A stretch of 64,000 bases of DNA from Macrococcus carouselicus (GTDB lineage Bacteria > Bacillota > Bacilli > Staphylococcales > Staphylococcaceae): NCBI RefSeq assembly GCF_004359515.1, contig NZ_SCWD01000004.1, positions 1 through 64,000 on the forward strand, given 5' to 3'. Under the pieces are notes generated by a model. It ran no database searches. It saw only the letters and a list, made by a program, of their open reading frames with translations, and was not told the origin of the DNA. Every line of letters starts with the position of its first letter. The stretch's first letter is position 1. A program made the translations under genes and the position numbers. Shown here piece after piece: positions 53,777 to 64,000 of this stretch.

Positions 53777-54806
53777 GTCCAGAGAAGGGACACCTTTTTT
53801 TACGGGAGTAAAAATTCGGATCTCTGTAAGTGTTGTCGTAGCCTTTATGGAAATTATGGACGAGGGAAGGTGATATCGGCGGAATGAGCCAGGTCCAGTC
53901 GCCTGTGACTTTGCGGCCGCACTCTGCTTCCTGTTTCTCAAACTTCTCGAACTGTTTACTAGCGGTGTAATGGTCAACAATCGCAACACCTGCTGCCTTA
54001 TAGGAATGATAGACGGCATAGTTCAGTTCAACCAGTGTCTTGTCACGCCAGTAAGATGATGTCCTGGAACGGTCGAAGTGGAAGCTGTCAGCAATCTCCT
54101 CGAGCAGATTATAACGGTAGCAGTCGAGCAGGTTGCGGGACGCAATCTCTGACTCCATATACCAGCCGTTGAACGGTGCGCAGGGATAGATGATGCCACC
54201 GATTCTGAGCTCCATGCCTGAAATAATCGGCACGGCATACCAGGAAAGATTCAGGTTGCTGAAGTCAGCATAATGAGGATGGCGGAGTGGAACTTCCTTG
54301 ATGATCTCTTCCGGCAGCCGGAACGAGCGGATCTCATTGTGATGACGGTAGACGATCGGCAGGAAGCGGTCCTTGATACCCGGCACCAGTTTTCGGACAG
54401 GTTCCGCGAGTGTATCGCTTGTATAACGAATCAGCTGATCATTCAGTATGACAAAGGGTGCGCCGTTTCGTGTCTGTTGAGGGAATACCGTGATGCTCGG
54501 ACGTATCTTGCCGTTGTTGGTCGCGTACTGGATATGTTCCGTGACCGCTGCTTCAAAGTCAGTGGCATCATCGATATGACGCTGATCGATTAAGAATAGC
54601 TTATCCCAGAACAGACGGCCGATGCAGCGGTTGCTGTTGCGCCAAGCGACACGTACGCCGTACTGCAGTTCGTCTGTAGTATGACTATAGGTTTCTGTTT
54701 CTTCAATTTCTGCCTTGATCTCAGAGAGTCGTCTGTCGGTGACGGTATGTTCGATGTTCAGTTCGGCATGCATCTGTTTGATGAAAGATTCAGCCTGTCG
54801 GTACAT
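53772..54806 (-). CDS. nos: nitric oxide synthase oxygenase
   Basis: A 344-residue NOS oxygenase domain only, with the haem-ligand Cys in RNSNRCIGRLFW (C61), and no reductase domain, as in bacterial NOS. It makes NO from arginine using host reductases and protects against oxidative stress. It lies four bases downstream of an MFS transporter gene and is probably co-transcribed. Confidence 0.96.
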   Translation of the reverse strand: MYRQAESFIKQMHAELNIEHTVTDRRLSEIKAEIEETETYSHTTDELQYGVRVAWRNSNRCIGRLFWDKLFLIDQRHIDDATDFEAAVTEHIQYATNNGKIRPSITVFPQQTRNGAPFVILNDQLIRYTSDTLAEPVRKLVPGIKDRFLPIVYRHHNEIRSFRLPEEIIKEVPLRHPHYADFSNLNLSWYAVPIISGMELRIGGIIYPCAPFNGWYMESEIASRNLLDCYRYNLLEEIADSFHFDRSRTSSYWRDKTLVELNYAVYHSYKAAGVAIVDHYTASKQFEKFEKQEAECGRKVTGDWTWLIPPISPSLVHNFHKGYDNTYRDPNFYSRKKRCPFSGQ

Positions 54807-54810
54807 TTAA

Positions 54811-55977
54811 TCACTCCTCAGTTGATTGGCGGTTAGTCATGATAAAGATAAAAGTAGCGAAACTTGTCAGCAGTATCAGTGAGCTGATAGCAATAAAAAA
54901 CGATTGATGATCAGTGGCTGAAATCACAGCCCCACCGATAACAGGACCCATTATGCTGCCGATACTGAAGACAATTCCGCACATCAGATTGCCGGCTGGA
55001 AGAAGATGTCTCGGCGTCAGCTCCGTCATATAAGTCACGCCGAGGGAATACAGTGAACCGACGAAGACACCTGCAACGAAGAAAATACCCATCATTATAT
55101 AGCGATGGATGATGAAGACATCACCGAGTATAAATACAGCGGCCCCTATCAAAGTCAGGACGAGCATGAGACGGCTTCTGCTGACGTGGTCAGACAGACT
55201 GCCGATCGGCACCTGGAACAGGATGGTCCCTAGGCTGAACATCGGCAGTATCCAGGTAATGTCAATCAGTGCCAGTCCATGCTTCAGAGCGAATATCGGA
55301 AAGTTACTGTTCAGAGCGCTTTCCATCACGCCGAAGACCATCGGAAATAAGAAGGCGACCCATGAAGTTTTGAACACTCGGCTGAAATTGATGAATGTGG
55401 ACTTCAAGGAGACTGGCTTTTCGTCTGCTGCCGGGTAACTGTTCTTCAGTGTGAAGACGAGTGCGAATGCAATCAGCGTCATCATGGCACTGATCAGAAA
55501 CGGCAGTGACTCATGTATATTGACGAGCGGCACGATGAGTGGGCCAAGCATGAAGCCGAGTGAGAAACTGAGCCCGTAATACGCGAGCGCCCGACCGAGC
55601 TGAGCGCGCGGTGTAACATGAGTGAGCCAGGACTGTGTCGCGAAGTGCAGCATATTATCACCGACTCCGACCAGGAGCCGCAGCATAAACCAGAAAGTCA
55701 TTGTCTTCATTATAGGAAAGAGCAGGAAAGATAGACTGACAAGCAGACCCCCTGTGATGATCAGTGGTTTAAAGCCCCATTTCCTGAGCAGTCCTTCCAG
55801 GAAGAGGGAAGTCAGAAAGACGCCGATATAGAGGGAAGTGGCATGCATGCCGTTAACGATGCTTGGCACGTGATCACGTTCGAATATAAAAGAGATGAGT
55901 GGCAGCAGCATGCCCTGTGAAAATCCAGAAATGGAAACCACGGCCGATAGAATTAGGACGAATTGTTTATTTTTCAT
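54811..55977 (-). CDS. MFS transporter upstream of nos
   Basis: A 388-residue protein with 12 predicted helices, of the YfkF/YceJ-like efflux type. It starts MKNKQFVLILSAVVSISGF. The substrate is unknown. The four-base gap to nos suggests one operon, but a functional link is not shown. Confidence 0.87.
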   Translation of the reverse strand: MKNKQFVLILSAVVSISGFSQGMLLPLISFIFERDHVPSIVNGMHATSLYIGVFLTSLFLEGLLRKWGFKPLIITGGLLVSLSFLLFPIMKTMTFWFMLRLLVGVGDNMLHFATQSWLTHVTPRAQLGRALAYYGLSFSLGFMLGPLIVPLVNIHESLPFLISAMMTLIAFALVFTLKNSYPAADEKPVSLKSTFINFSRVFKTSWVAFLFPMVFGVMESALNSNFPIFALKHGLALIDITWILPMFSLGTILFQVPIGSLSDHVSRSRLMLVLTLIGAAVFILGDVFIIHRYIMMGIFFVAGVFVGSLYSLGVTYMTELTPRHLLPAGNLMCGIVFSIGSIMGPVIGGAVISATDHQSFFIAISSLILLTSFATFIFIMTNRQSTEE

Positions 55978-56085
55978 GACCTGACCTCATTTACTAGTTA
56001 TTTGAATTGTAGCATTATTGAGTCGGTTCAGGGTATGTTAATATTAAATAAATGAACAATATCACATGGAAAATGAGGAGATTAG

Positions 56086-57543
56086 ATGTTTCAGAAAAAT
56101 GACGATAGCTTGATGCTTCATACAGACTTATATCAGATCAATATGGGGGAAACTTACTGGTTTGACGGAATCCATGAAAATATCGCTGTCTTTGATGTCT
56201 ACTTCAGAAGTATGCCGTTTGACGGCGGTTATGCAGTATTTGCCGGCCTTGAGAGAATCATTGACTACGTGAAGCGCTTCAGATTCACGGACAGCGATAT
56301 TGATTATCTGCGTGAGCAGGGATATCAGGAAGATTACCTCGCTTATTTAAAAGATCTGAAGTTCACGGGCAGTATCGTTGCCATGCAGGAAGGTGAAATC
56401 TGCTTCAATAATGAGCCGTTACTCAGAGTGGAAGCACCCCTTATCCAGGCCCAGCTGCTTGAGACAGCCATTCTGAACATCGTGAACTTCCAGACATTGA
56501 TCGCAACGAAAGCAAGCCGCATCAAGAACATCGCGCCGGACGAGATCTTCATGGAGTTCGGGACGCGTCGTGCCCAGGAGATGGACGCAGCGATCTGGGG
56601 CGCCCGTGCCGCTTATATCGCAGGCTTTGATTCAACGAGTAATGTTCGTGCCGGTAAACTCTTCGGCATACCGATTTCAGGGACACATGCCCATGCGATG
56701 GTCCAGGCTTACGACGATGAATATACAGCATTCAAAAAATATGCTGAACGTCATAAGAACTGTGTCTTCCTGGTCGATACATTCCATACACTGAAAAGCG
56801 GTGTGCCGAATGCGATCCGGGTAGCGAAGGAACTGGGCGATAAAATCAACTTCATCGGTATCCGTCTCGATTCAGGCGACTTAAGCTATCTGTCGAAAGA
56901 AGCGCGCAAAATGCTTGACGCAGCAGGATTTCCGGATGCCATTATCTTCGCATCGAATGACCTTGACGAAGCGACTATCATCAACTTAAAACAGCAGGAC
57001 TGTAAAGTGACGGCCTGGGGTATTGGTACGAAACTGATTACAGCATATGACCAGCCGGCACTTGGTGCAGTTTATAAGCTGGTGGCGATTGAAGATGATG
57101 AGGGTGTGCTGCAGGACCGCATCAAAATCTCAAATAATGCTGAAAAAGTGACCACACCGGGTAAAAAAGAACTTTATAGGATTATTAATAATAAAACAGG
57201 GAAATCTGAAGGAGACTATATCACGCTTGCACATGAAAATCCTCAGGCTGCAGAAGTGCTGAAGATGTTCCATCCGATCTACACTTACAAGCAGAAGTGG
57301 GTCAAGGATTTCACGGCGAAGAAACTGCTGCAGCCTATCTTTGAACAGGGTGAATATGTCTATGAACAGCCATCACTGGATGATAGCCGTTCATTCCATC
57401 AGGAGAATCTTGGTCTCATATGGGAAGAGACAAAACGCTATATGAACCCCGAAGAGTATCCAGTGGATTTGAGTACGGCCTGCTGGGAGAATAAAAACAA
57501 TAAAATTCATGAAGTGGCAGACAGAATAAAGGAGTGGGACTAA
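56086..57543 (+). CDS. pncB: nicotinate phosphoribosyltransferase
   Basis: A 485-residue NAPRTase with [21 protein letters not shown]-like [13 protein letters not shown], and [11 protein letters not shown], followed by [10 protein letters not shown] for the phosphoribosyl site. It converts nicotinate to NaMN. RBS GAGGAG precedes ATG. Its TAA overlaps the nadE ATG (TAATG), a translationally coupled pair. Confidence 0.95.
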   Translation: MFQKNDDSLMLHTDLYQINMGETYWFDGIHENIAVFDVYFRSMPFDGGYAVFAGLERIIDYVKRFRFTDSDIDYLREQGYQEDYLAYLKDLKFTGSIVAMQEGEICFNNEPLLRVEAPLIQAQLLETAILNIVNFQTLIATKASRIKNIAPDEIFMEFGTRRAQEMDAAIWGARAAYIAGFDSTSNVRAGKLFGIPISGTHAHAMVQAYDDEYTAFKKYAERHKNCVFLVDTFHTLKSGVPNAIRVAKELGDKINFIGIRLDSGDLSYLSKEARKMLDAAGFPDAIIFASNDLDEATIINLKQQDCKVTAWGIGTKLITAYDQPALGAVYKLVAIEDDEGVLQDRIKISNNAEKVTTPGKKELYRIINNKTGKSEGDYITLAHENPQAAEVLKMFHPIYTYKQKWVKDFTAKKLLQPIFEQGEYVYEQPSLDDSRSFHQENLGLIWEETKRYMNPEEYPVDLSTACWENKNNKIHEVADRIKEWD

Positions 57544-58367
57544 TGACATTACAACAGCAGATTATTAAAGAACTTGATGTTAAGCCATCAATTAATGTTG
57601 AAGAGGAAACGCGTGCTATCCTCGATTTTATGAAGGATTATCTTAAGAGCTATCCTTTCCTGAAATCTATGGTCTTAGGTATTTCAGGCGGACAGGACTC
57701 AACTTTAGCAGGTAAACTTGCACAGATGGCAGTGGATGAACTGAACGCTGAAGGTTCAGATTATCAGTTTATTGCCATCCGTCTGCCTTATGGTATCCAG
57801 AAAGATGAGCAGGATTGCCAGGACGCGCTTGATTTCATCAGTGCCTCAAAAGAACTGACGGTGAACATCAAGCCAAGTGTGGATGCCAGTCTCGAGTCAC
57901 TGAAAGAAGCGGGTATTGAGCTGACTGATTTCCAGAAAGGAAATGAAAAAGCACGTGAACGCATGAAAGTTCAGTATTCAGTGGCAGCTGCGACCAGCGG
58001 AATTGTACTGGGTACAGATCATGCAGCGGAGAGCATTACCGGTTTCTATACGAAATATGGTGATGGCGGTGCTGATATTCTGCCGCTTGCTGGCCTCAAC
58101 AAACGTCAAGGTCGTGAGATTCTGAAATATCTAGGATGTCCGGAACACTTGTACAACAAGAAACCGACTGCTGACCTGGAAGAAGACAAGCCGCAGTTAC
58201 CTGATGAAGTCGCACTTGGGGTATCTTATGATGCCATTGATGATTATCTTGAAGGACGAGACATTCCTCAGCACGATAAAGACGTGATTGAAGGACATTT
58301 CCTGAAAACACAGCATAAACGCATGATGCCGATCAGTCGCTATAATCTTGATACACTGATTCGCTAG
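57543..58367 (+). CDS. nadE: ammonia-dependent NAD(+) synthetase
   Basis: A 274-residue N-type ATP pyrophosphatase with SGGQDS at 48-53 and no glutaminase domain, so it uses ammonia. It makes NAD from NaAD. ATG 57543 follows AAGGAG inside the pncB end; the upstream GTG overlaps it. It completes the local salvage route. Confidence 0.96.
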   Translation: MTLQQQIIKELDVKPSINVEEETRAILDFMKDYLKSYPFLKSMVLGISGGQDSTLAGKLAQMAVDELNAEGSDYQFIAIRLPYGIQKDEQDCQDALDFISASKELTVNIKPSVDASLESLKEAGIELTDFQKGNEKARERMKVQYSVAAATSGIVLGTDHAAESITGFYTKYGDGGADILPLAGLNKRQGREILKYLGCPEHLYNKKPTADLEEDKPQLPDEVALGVSYDAIDDYLEGRDIPQHDKDVIEGHFLKTQHKRMMPISRYNLDTLIR

Positions 58368-58422
58368 TCTTGTGCAACTTCTTAATCTCTGATAGAATTC
58401 CATTGAATTAGGAGGTGCACAA

Positions 58423-58983
58423 TTGTTGGAGAATCCCTGGCTGATGGTTGCTGTTATATTTTTTATCAATATTATTTACGTTTCCTGTCTGACGATGAGA
58501 ATGATCCTGACGCTGAAAGGCTATCGTTACCTGGCAGCTGGTGTATCTGTTGTTGAAGTGCTGGTTTATGTCGTCGGTCTTGGGCTTGTCATGAACAGTC
58601 TGGATAACATCTGGAATGTGCTGGCCTATGCTTTCGGGTTTGGTGCCGGAATCATAGTCGGTATGAAGCTTGAGGAAAAGATTGCACTTGGCTATATCGT
58701 AGTCAATGTGACAACAGCGGAGTACGAACTGGACATCCCCCATACACTGCGGGATCTGGGATATGGTGTCACCCATTATGCAGCACATGGGCGCGATGGC
58801 CAGCGCATGGTCATGCAGATTCTGACACCACGGAAATATGAAGTGAAGCTGACAGATACCATCAAGCAGCTGGATCCGAAGGCCTTCATCATTGCATATG
58901 AACCGAAGAACATCCACGGCGGGTTCTGGGTCAAAGGTGTCCGCAGCAAAAAACTGAAAGCGTATGATACAGATGAAATTTGA
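58423..58983 (+). CDS. DUF2179 family membrane protein (UPF0316)
   Basis: A 186-residue protein with three N-terminal helices (about 8-80) and a soluble C-terminal DUF2179 domain ([20 protein letters not shown]). This family is widespread in Firmicutes and unassigned in function. TTG 58423 follows AGGAGG. It overlaps the NETI-motif gene downstream. Confidence 0.9.
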   Translation: MLENPWLMVAVIFFINIIYVSCLTMRMILTLKGYRYLAAGVSVVEVLVYVVGLGLVMNSLDNIWNVLAYAFGFGAGIIVGMKLEEKIALGYIVVNVTTAEYELDIPHTLRDLGYGVTHYAAHGRDGQRMVMQILTPRKYEVKLTDTIKQLDPKAFIIAYEPKNIHGGFWVKGVRSKKLKAYDTDEI

Positions 58984-59143
58984 AGTTGCAGAAAATGAAA
59001 CGATTGCTGAATGTCTGGAACGTATGAAAAAAGAAGGCTTCACGCCGGTCAGAAGAATGGAGAAACCCATTTTCCATGAAACAGAGACCGGCATAGAAGT
59101 ACTACGCCAGCAGATTATATTTGTCGGCAGGAAAATCGAATAA
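58973..59143 (+). CDS. NETI motif-containing protein
   Basis: A 56-residue protein starting [18 protein letters not shown], with the NETI motif at residues 8-11. It lies after a DUF2179 gene in Bacillales and its role is unknown. ATG 58973 lies inside the end of the DUF2179 gene, implying translational coupling. Confidence 0.9.
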   Translation: MKFEVAENETIAECLERMKKEGFTPVRRMEKPIFHETETGIEVLRQQIIFVGRKIE

Positions 59144-59144
59144 C

Positions 59145-59177
59145 AGGCCTATCTGATGATCAGTTAGGCTATTTTTT
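59145..59177 (+). terminator. terminator of the nadE-downstream transcript
   Basis: GGCCTATCTGAT / AGTTAGGCT imperfect stem followed by seven T residues. Confidence 0.75.
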
Positions 59178-59278
59178 TGCTCCTTTTCCGTACGTTCAAT
59201 TATTTTTAATATTTAATGTACGTAAATAGAAACATTTGTTATAATGGAACTGAAATCTAATCAGTTAGGAGAATACGG

Positions 59279-60574
59279 ATGATAGAACGTTACTCAAGAA
59301 AAGAAATGACAGATATCTGGAGTGAGCAGAATCGCTTTGAAGCATGGCTCGAAGTGGAGATCTTAGCATGTGAAGCATGGAGCAAGCTGGGTGTGATTCC
59401 TGAAGAAGATGTGAAACTTATCCGTCAGAACGCTAAAGTAGACGTAGAACGTGCGAAAGAAATCGAGATGGAAACACGTCACGATGTCGTTGCATTTACA
59501 AGACAGGTCAGTGAAACACTCGGAGAGGAACGTAAATGGGTACATTATGGTTTAACGAGTACAGACGTAGTCGATACGGCCCTCAGCTTTGTCATTAAAC
59601 AGGCGAATGAAATCATCGAAAAAGACCTGGAACATTTTATCGAAGTATTAAAAGAAAAGGCATTGAAATACAAAAACACGCTGATGATGGGACGTACACA
59701 CGGCGTACATGCAGAACCGACAACTTTCGGTCTGAAGATGGCACTCTGGTATATGGAAATGCAGCGTAACTTAAAGCGTTTCAAAGAAGTACGTCAAGAG
59801 ATTGAAGTCGGTAAGATGAGTGGTGCTGTCGGAACATTCGCCAACATCCCGCCTGAGATTGAGGCGTATGTCTGCAAGGAACTCGGCATCGGATTCGCTG
59901 AGATCTCCACACAGACGCTGCAGCGTGACCGTCATGCTTATTATGTCGCAACACTCGCATTAATCGCAACCTCACTTGAGAAATTCGCAGTTGAAGTCCG
60001 TAACCTGCAGAAGACTGAAACGCGCGAAGTGGAAGAAGCATTCGCTAAAGGCCAGAAAGGCTCATCAGCAATGCCGCATAAACGTAATCCGATCGGTTCA
60101 GAGAATATCACAGGTATCGCACGCGTCATCCGTGGTTATGTGACCACTGCATACGAGAACGTACCGTTATGGCATGAACGTGACATCTCGCACTCTTCAG
60201 CAGAGCGCATCATGCTGCCTGATGTGACGATTGCTCTTGACTACGCATTGAACCGCTTCTCCAATATCATCGAGAACTTAACTGTCTACGAAGAGAATAT
60301 GAAGCGCAACATGGCTAAAACATTCGGTCTGATCTACTCACAGCGCGTGATGCTGACATTGATCGATAAAGGGATGGTGCGCGAGGAGGCGTATGACTTA
60401 GTGCAGCCTAAAGCAATGGAATCATGGCAGACAGAAACACCGTTCCGTGAACTGGTCGAAAAAGAAGAGAAAATCACTTCATTACTGTCACCGGAAGAAC
60501 TTGACGAGTGCTTCAATGAGAATCACCACTTAAATCAGGTGGACACACTCTTTGAACGTGCCGGTCTAGAATAA
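59279..60574 (+). CDS. purB: adenylosuccinate lyase
   Basis: A 431-residue fumarase/aspartase-superfamily enzyme with the signature [11 protein letters not shown] (mobile loop with catalytic Ser) and [10 protein letters not shown]-like [14 protein letters not shown]. It acts in two steps of purine synthesis. RBS TTAGGAG precedes ATG. The upstream region has a TACGT repeat at about 59191 and 59219, which is not a clear PurR box. Confidence 0.97.
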   Translation: MIERYSRKEMTDIWSEQNRFEAWLEVEILACEAWSKLGVIPEEDVKLIRQNAKVDVERAKEIEMETRHDVVAFTRQVSETLGEERKWVHYGLTSTDVVDTALSFVIKQANEIIEKDLEHFIEVLKEKALKYKNTLMMGRTHGVHAEPTTFGLKMALWYMEMQRNLKRFKEVRQEIEVGKMSGAVGTFANIPPEIEAYVCKELGIGFAEISTQTLQRDRHAYYVATLALIATSLEKFAVEVRNLQKTETREVEEAFAKGQKGSSAMPHKRNPIGSENITGIARVIRGYVTTAYENVPLWHERDISHSSAERIMLPDVTIALDYALNRFSNIIENLTVYEENMKRNMAKTFGLIYSQRVMLTLIDKGMVREEAYDLVQPKAMESWQTETPFRELVEKEEKITSLLSPEELDECFNENHHLNQVDTLFERAGLE

Positions 60575-60584
60575 TATGACCTTA

Positions 60585-60617
60585 AAAATCTCTGCGCTAC
60601 AACGCAGAGGTTTTTTA
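60585..60617 (+). terminator. purB terminator
   Basis: CTCTGCG / CGCAGAG stem with CTACAA loop and a T run. Confidence 0.87.
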
Positions 60618-60697
60618 ATGACGAAGGTCTATTTTTATCAATTATTTTGATGTAAAATACTTATACATGTTCAAAAAAAGAGAATGAGGTGACTAAG

Positions 60698-60934
60698 ATG
60701 AACCAGGATAATGTGGAAGTCATTTTAACATCAATTGATAATAATGAAGCTCAGAGCATCAATGAACTGGAGCTTAATCGGGATGAGATGGGTGATACGC
60801 TGACTTATATCAAGAAGAATAAGCTCGCGGAAGATATATTACTTCGTAAAATTGAAAATACATATACAATGATGGATGTCAGCCAGGCTTATCTGACGCC
60901 TAAAGGAAAAGAGCAGTTACCAGATAGTGAATAA
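60698..60934 (+). CDS. hypothetical protein, 78 residues
   Basis: A small charged protein with two predicted helices and a C-terminal strand-like TMMDVSQAYLTPKGKEQL, similar in feel to winged-helix YjcQ-like proteins, but the match is not certain. GAGGTGACTAAG precedes ATG 60698; ATG 60689 is the alternative. It lies between purB and yerC. Confidence 0.68.
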   Translation: MNQDNVEVILTSIDNNEAQSINELELNRDEMGDTLTYIKKNKLAEDILLRKIENTYTMMDVSQAYLTPKGKEQLPDSE

Positions 60935-60996
60935 TGCTGTACTTCATTCCATTAATGCGCTAAACTTAGATTATATTAGTCAAGGGGTTGAAGGCG

Positions 60997-61290
60997 ATGC
61001 AGATTGAAAAATTAAGAGGTAAGCGTCTTGATGATTTGTTCGATGTGATTCTCGCACTCGAAAATCGTGAAGAATGCTACCAGTTTTTCGATGATTTATG
61101 TACAGTGAATGAACTTCATTCAATGTCACAACGAATGCAGGTTGCTAAAATGATCAAACAGGGTCATACATATGCAACAATTGAAAAGGAATCAGGCGCT
61201 TCGACAGCGACAATCTCTCGGGTTAAACGTTCATTGCAATGGGGAAATGATGCGTACACGATGGTGATGGAGCGTCTGGAAGAGAAATAG
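60997..61290 (+). CDS. yerC: YerC/YecD family TrpR-like protein
   Basis: A 97-residue protein with a TrpR-like helix-turn-helix (YATIEKESGASTATISRVKRS). YerC is conserved in the yerC-pcrB-pcrA neighbourhood of Bacillales. Its DNA target is unknown. RBS AGGGG is followed at 10 bases by ATG 60997; TTG 60988 is too close. Confidence 0.88.
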   Translation: MQIEKLRGKRLDDLFDVILALENREECYQFFDDLCTVNELHSMSQRMQVAKMIKQGHTYATIEKESGASTATISRVKRSLQWGNDAYTMVMERLEEK

Positions 61291-61293
61291 ACA

Positions 61294-61328
61294 GAAAATG
61301 GTACTGAATTGATTCAGTACCATTTTTG
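61294..61328 (+). terminator. yerC terminator
   Basis: ATGGTACTGAA / TTCAGTACCAT perfect stem with loop TTGA and TTTTT. Confidence 0.9.
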
Positions 61329-61359
61329 TCTTATAATAGAGTCGAAATGAGGGGGTAAC

Positions 61360-62049
61360 GTGAAGAAAATAATAATAGCAGCTCTGGCTCTCATCGCCTT
61401 ATCAGGCTGCTCAGAACAGGTAGAATATAGCGCTTCGATTACTGACAACATCAAGAAAATCAGCCCTCTCGAGCTCTGGACTGAAAGCAAGGAGAAATCA
61501 GTTGTTGATGGCATCACTTATTACGGGGATACGCTGATTGTCAATAAAGAGATTGCCCTGCCTGAAGACTACGCCCCTGGAGAAAATGCCGCTGCAAGAA
61601 AAGCGCTGAATCAGCTGATAGCAGCAGGAGAAGAACAAGGACTTCATTTTGCAATCAGAAGTGGCTATAGAAGTTATGATGAGCAGAACGTGCTCTACAG
61701 TAATTATGTAGCGCGTGACGGCAAGGCTGCAGCCGATAAATATAGCGCTGAACCTGGTCATTCTGAGCATCAGACAGGGCTGGCCTATGATCTCGGCAGC
61801 GTGGAATCAGTGAAAGATTTCACTATTTCATTCGGCGATACGCCGGAAGGCAAATGGCTCCAGACACATGCTCAGGAATATGGGTTCATCATCAGATACC
61901 CTGAAGGTAAGACGCATGTGACCGGTTATCAGTATGAACCCTGGCATATACGCTATTTAGGCAGGGCGCTGGCACAGGATGTCTATCACAGTAAACTTAC
62001 ATTAGAAGAATATTTCGGCATGTATAATCCCGCTGAAAGTCAGTCGTAA
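61360..62049 (+). CDS. M15 D-alanyl-D-alanine carboxypeptidase lipoprotein (VanY-like)
   Basis: A 229-residue predicted lipoprotein. The lipobox is LSGC (Cys about 17). The M15B metallopeptidase domain has SGYRSYDEQ, GHSEHQTGLAYDLG (zinc His and Asp) and EPWHIRYLG. It trims D-Ala from peptidoglycan stems; no van genes are present, so it is a housekeeping enzyme. GTG 61360 follows GAGGGGGTAAC. Confidence 0.9.
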   Translation: MKKIIIAALALIALSGCSEQVEYSASITDNIKKISPLELWTESKEKSVVDGITYYGDTLIVNKEIALPEDYAPGENAAARKALNQLIAAGEEQGLHFAIRSGYRSYDEQNVLYSNYVARDGKAAADKYSAEPGHSEHQTGLAYDLGSVESVKDFTISFGDTPEGKWLQTHAQEYGFIIRYPEGKTHVTGYQYEPWHIRYLGRALAQDVYHSKLTLEEYFGMYNPAESQS

Positions 62050-62064
62050 AGGCTGGCTTTTTTT
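62036..62064 (+). terminator. terminator of the VanY-like gene
   Basis: AAGTCAGTC / GGCTGGCTT stem (with G-U pairs) overlaps the stop codon and is followed by seven T residues. Confidence 0.75.
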
Positions 62065-62122
62065 CGTTATCAGTTCATGAAAATGCTATAATTATAAATA
62101 TGTCTTTAAAAGGAGTTTCTAT

Positions 62123-62815
62123 ATGTATGAGATAAATGACTGGCAGCATGTATTTAAACTGGATCCGGCAAAGTCGATTGATGATGATTCACTGCAGCGA
62201 ATCTGTGAATCAGGAACAGATGCCATCGTCATCGGCGGAACAGACAGTGTGACGATGGATAATGTGCTGGACCTGATGTCGCGGGTACGACGATATACCG
62301 TGCCCTGCGTACTTGAAATATCTAATCTGGAGAGTGTGATTCCTGGATTTGACCGCTATCTGGTGCCGAGTGTTCTTAACAGTCCGAATGTGCAGTTCCA
62401 CAATGGCTTACTGATAGAAGCGCTTAAAGAATATGGCCATATGCTGAACTTTGATGAATTCACGATGGAAGGTTATATCGTTCTGAATCATGACAGTAAG
62501 GTCGCTAAGCTGACAGCGGCGGATACGACACTTGATAAGGAAGCCCTCTATGCTTATGGTCAGATGATTGAACATTTCTATCGTTTTCCAGTCTGCTATA
62601 TCGAATACAGCGGCACATATGGTGACGTTGAGATGGTGAAGGAAGTGAAATCTGCACTCCAGCATACACGTCTCGTCTACGGCGGTGGGATTGAGTCGCT
62701 GGAACAGGCACGTGAGATGTTCCAGTATGCCGATACGGTTGTCGTCGGCAACATTATCTACAGAGACTTGAAGCAGGCACTTGAGACCGTGAAAATCAAA
62801 GGAAAGAAAGGATAA
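62123..62815 (+). CDS. pcrB: heptaprenylglyceryl phosphate synthase PcrB
   Basis: A 230-residue TIM-barrel prenyltransferase with IEYSGTYGD and the phosphate loop [13 protein letters not shown] and VVGNIIY. It joins heptaprenyl diphosphate to glycerol-1-phosphate in Firmicutes. RBS AAAAGGAG precedes ATG. It lies directly before pcrA, the usual order. Confidence 0.94.
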   Translation: MYEINDWQHVFKLDPAKSIDDDSLQRICESGTDAIVIGGTDSVTMDNVLDLMSRVRRYTVPCVLEISNLESVIPGFDRYLVPSVLNSPNVQFHNGLLIEALKEYGHMLNFDEFTMEGYIVLNHDSKVAKLTAADTTLDKEALYAYGQMIEHFYRFPVCYIEYSGTYGDVEMVKEVKSALQHTRLVYGGGIESLEQAREMFQYADTVVVGNIIYRDLKQALETVKIKGKKG

Positions 62816-62820
62816 TTCCT

Positions 62821-64000
62821 GTGAATGAACTACTGAATAGAATGAATGATGAACAGCGGGCAGCTGTCAGAACAACAGAGGGACCGTTACTGATTATGGC
62901 GGGGGCTGGTTCGGGTAAGACCCGTGTTCTGACTCACCGCATCGCCTATCTTATGCAGGAGAAAGATGTGAATCCTTATAATATACTGGCGATCACTTTC
63001 ACGAATAAAGCAGCTAAAGAGATGAAGGAACGTGTGCAGAAGCTGATTGGTGAAGAGGCTGAAGCGGTCTGGATTTCAACTTTCCACTCGATGTGCGTAC
63101 GTATATTAAGAAGGGATATCGACAGAATCGGCATTGAACGTAACTTCACAATTCTTGACCCGACTGATCAGCGTTCCGTGATGAAAGAAGTGCTCAAACA
63201 GGAGAATATCGATCCAAAACGTTACGAACCACGCTCCCTTCTCGCACAGATTTCCAATCTGAAGAATGAACTGAAGACGCCGGATGATGCCGAGAGGGAA
63301 GCGAATGACTTTATGGCGCAGATCGTGGCAAAGGCATACAAACGTTACCAGAACATACTGCTGAAGAACCATGCACTGGATTTTGATGATCTGATCATGA
63401 TGACCATCCAGCTGTTCGAACGCGTTCCAGAAGCGCTCAGTTATTATCAGAATAAATTCCAGTATATCCACGTTGATGAGTATCAGGATACAAACAGAGC
63501 GCAGTACCTGCTGGTCAAGATGCTGGCTGAGAAGTTTGAGAATATATGTGTGGTCGGTGACTCTGACCAGTCCATCTACGGCTGGCGTGGAGCTGATATT
63601 TACAATATCCTGAGCTTTGAAGAGGACTATGAGAATTCGAAAACAATTTTCCTTGAACGAAATTATCGTTCGACGAAGAACATTCTTCACGCGGCAAATG
63701 AAGTCATTCGCCACAACTCGGAACGTAAGCCGAAAGCACTGTGGACTGAAAGTAATGAAGGCAGCAAGATTAAGTATTTCAAGGCTCAGAGTGAACGTCA
63801 CGAAGCGGAATATATCATCTCTGAGATTCAGAATAAACAGCGTGAAGGGTACCATCTCGATGATATGGCTGTATTGTACCGGACGAATGCGCAGTCACGT
63901 GTGCTGGAGGAAACACTGCTGAAATCTAATATCAGCTACACGATGGTCGGCGGCACGAAGTTCTATGACCGTAAAGAAATCAAAGACATCCTGAGTTATC
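62821..64000 (+). CDS. pcrA: ATP-dependent DNA helicase PcrA (partial, 5' part)
   Basis: Starts at GTG 62821 ([16 protein letters not shown]), with AAAGGA at about 62810-62815, and runs off the window, so only about 393 codons are seen. Walker A AGAGSGKT (about residue 27), motif Ia [10 protein letters not shown], motif [10 protein letters not shown] and motif [17 protein letters not shown] are all present. It is an essential UvrD-like helicase for repair and plasmid replication. Six bases separate it from pcrB. Confidence 0.97.
   Translation, partial: MNELLNRMNDEQRAAVRTTEGPLLIMAGAGSGKTRVLTHRIAYLMQEKDVNPYNILAITFTNKAAKEMKERVQKLIGEEAEAVWISTFHSMCVRILRRDIDRIGIERNFTILDPTDQRSVMKEVLKQENIDPKRYEPRSLLAQISNLKNELKTPDDAEREANDFMAQIVAKAYKRYQNILLKNHALDFDDLIMMTIQLFERVPEALSYYQNKFQYIHVDEYQDTNRAQYLLVKMLAEKFENICVVGDSDQSIYGWRGADIYNILSFEEDYENSKTIFLERNYRSTKNILHAANEVIRHNSERKPKALWTESNEGSKIKYFKAQSERHEAEYIISEIQNKQREGYHLDDMAVLYRTNAQSRVLEETLLKSNISYTMVGGTKFYDRKEIKDILSY

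Noticed and set aside
58408-59094. 228-codon minus-strand frame opposite the DUF2179 and NETI genes
   Set aside because: It is antisense to two conserved, coupled genes and has no RBS.
59185-59230. TACGT inverted pair before purB considered as a PurR box
   Set aside because: It lacks the CCGAAC core of PurR boxes.
63106-63855. 249-codon minus-strand frame inside pcrA
   Set aside because: It is antisense to the helicase motifs of pcrA.

Overview
The window looks like chromosome of a Staphylococcaceae bacterium. The best fit is a Macrococcus or a close non-Staphylococcus relative with more GC than S. aureus (by eye low-to-mid 40s percent; not computed). The evidence is the 5S rRNA sequence, staphylococcal-type families (Rex, NETI protein, NOS oxygenase, M4 protease, PcrB-PcrA), and the gene order. 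The genus assignment is inference. A 16S or core-gene comparison would settle it.

Layout. (1) 1-375: end of an rRNA operon (23S 3' end, 5S, terminator). (2) 435-6886: conserved housekeeping block tsaE-tsaB-rimI-tsaD, a convergent ABC-F gene, then rex-tatA-tatC. The tsaD/ABC-F gap carries a cluster of DnaA-box-like 9-mers, and rex has its own operator-like palindrome. This order is the one known from Bacillus (gcp-ydiF-rex-tatAy-tatCy ... ydiL-groES-groEL). (3) 6946-15145: accessory segment between tatC and the ydiL/groESL pair, holding sucrose-6-phosphate hydrolase, an RpiR regulator, a quinone/electrophile-type nitroreductase-dioxygenase pair, an LPXTG repeat protein, PepF and a double-domain polyphosphate kinase 2. 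In staphylococci the agr quorum-sensing locus sits in this neighbourhood; no agr genes are visible here. (4) 15273-18159: CPBP protease divergent from groES-groEL, with both CIRCE and CtsR-type operators. (5) 18367-30961: mixed metabolic, repair and membrane genes (phosphatase, LtrA, FAD oxidoreductase, HelD-like ATPase, DinB, aminopeptidase AmpS, lipoprotein, HAD phosphatase, NIPSNAP-NUDIX fusion, C45 acyltransferase). (6) 31024-38172: variable region with two XRE regulators paired with membrane proteins (one interrupted by an in-frame amber codon), a possible NlpC/P60-like protein, an aureolysin-like M4 protease, a second LPXTG protein and an SOS-controlled YolD-like gene. (7) 38228-46315: nitronate monooxygenase, MFS transporter, a four-gene polyamine operon speA-speD-speE-speB, 6-phosphogluconolactonase and a nitrilase-family amidase. 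(8) 46381-47441: a tandem array of palindromic repeats next to a NERD-domain gene. (9) 47691-64000: aldehyde dehydrogenase, oxidoreductase plus paired SMR transporters, Mn-pyrophosphatase, NAD salvage (pncA, pncB, nadE), NOS oxygenase with an MFS partner, purB, yerC, a VanY-like lipoprotein, pcrB and the start of pcrA.

How the genes work together. The tsa genes build the t6A tRNA modification. SpeA, SpeB, SpeD and SpeE form a complete arginine-agmatine-putrescine-spermidine route, which S. aureus lacks. PncA, PncB and NadE convert nicotinamide to NAD. GroESL is under dual heat-shock control. Nothing looks like a complete mobile element, prophage, CRISPR array or restriction system. The less ordinary signals are the DnaA-box cluster, the palindromic repeat family, the SOS-driven YolD gene without a polymerase, the interrupted XRE/membrane pair with a striking operator, and the absence of agr from its usual place.
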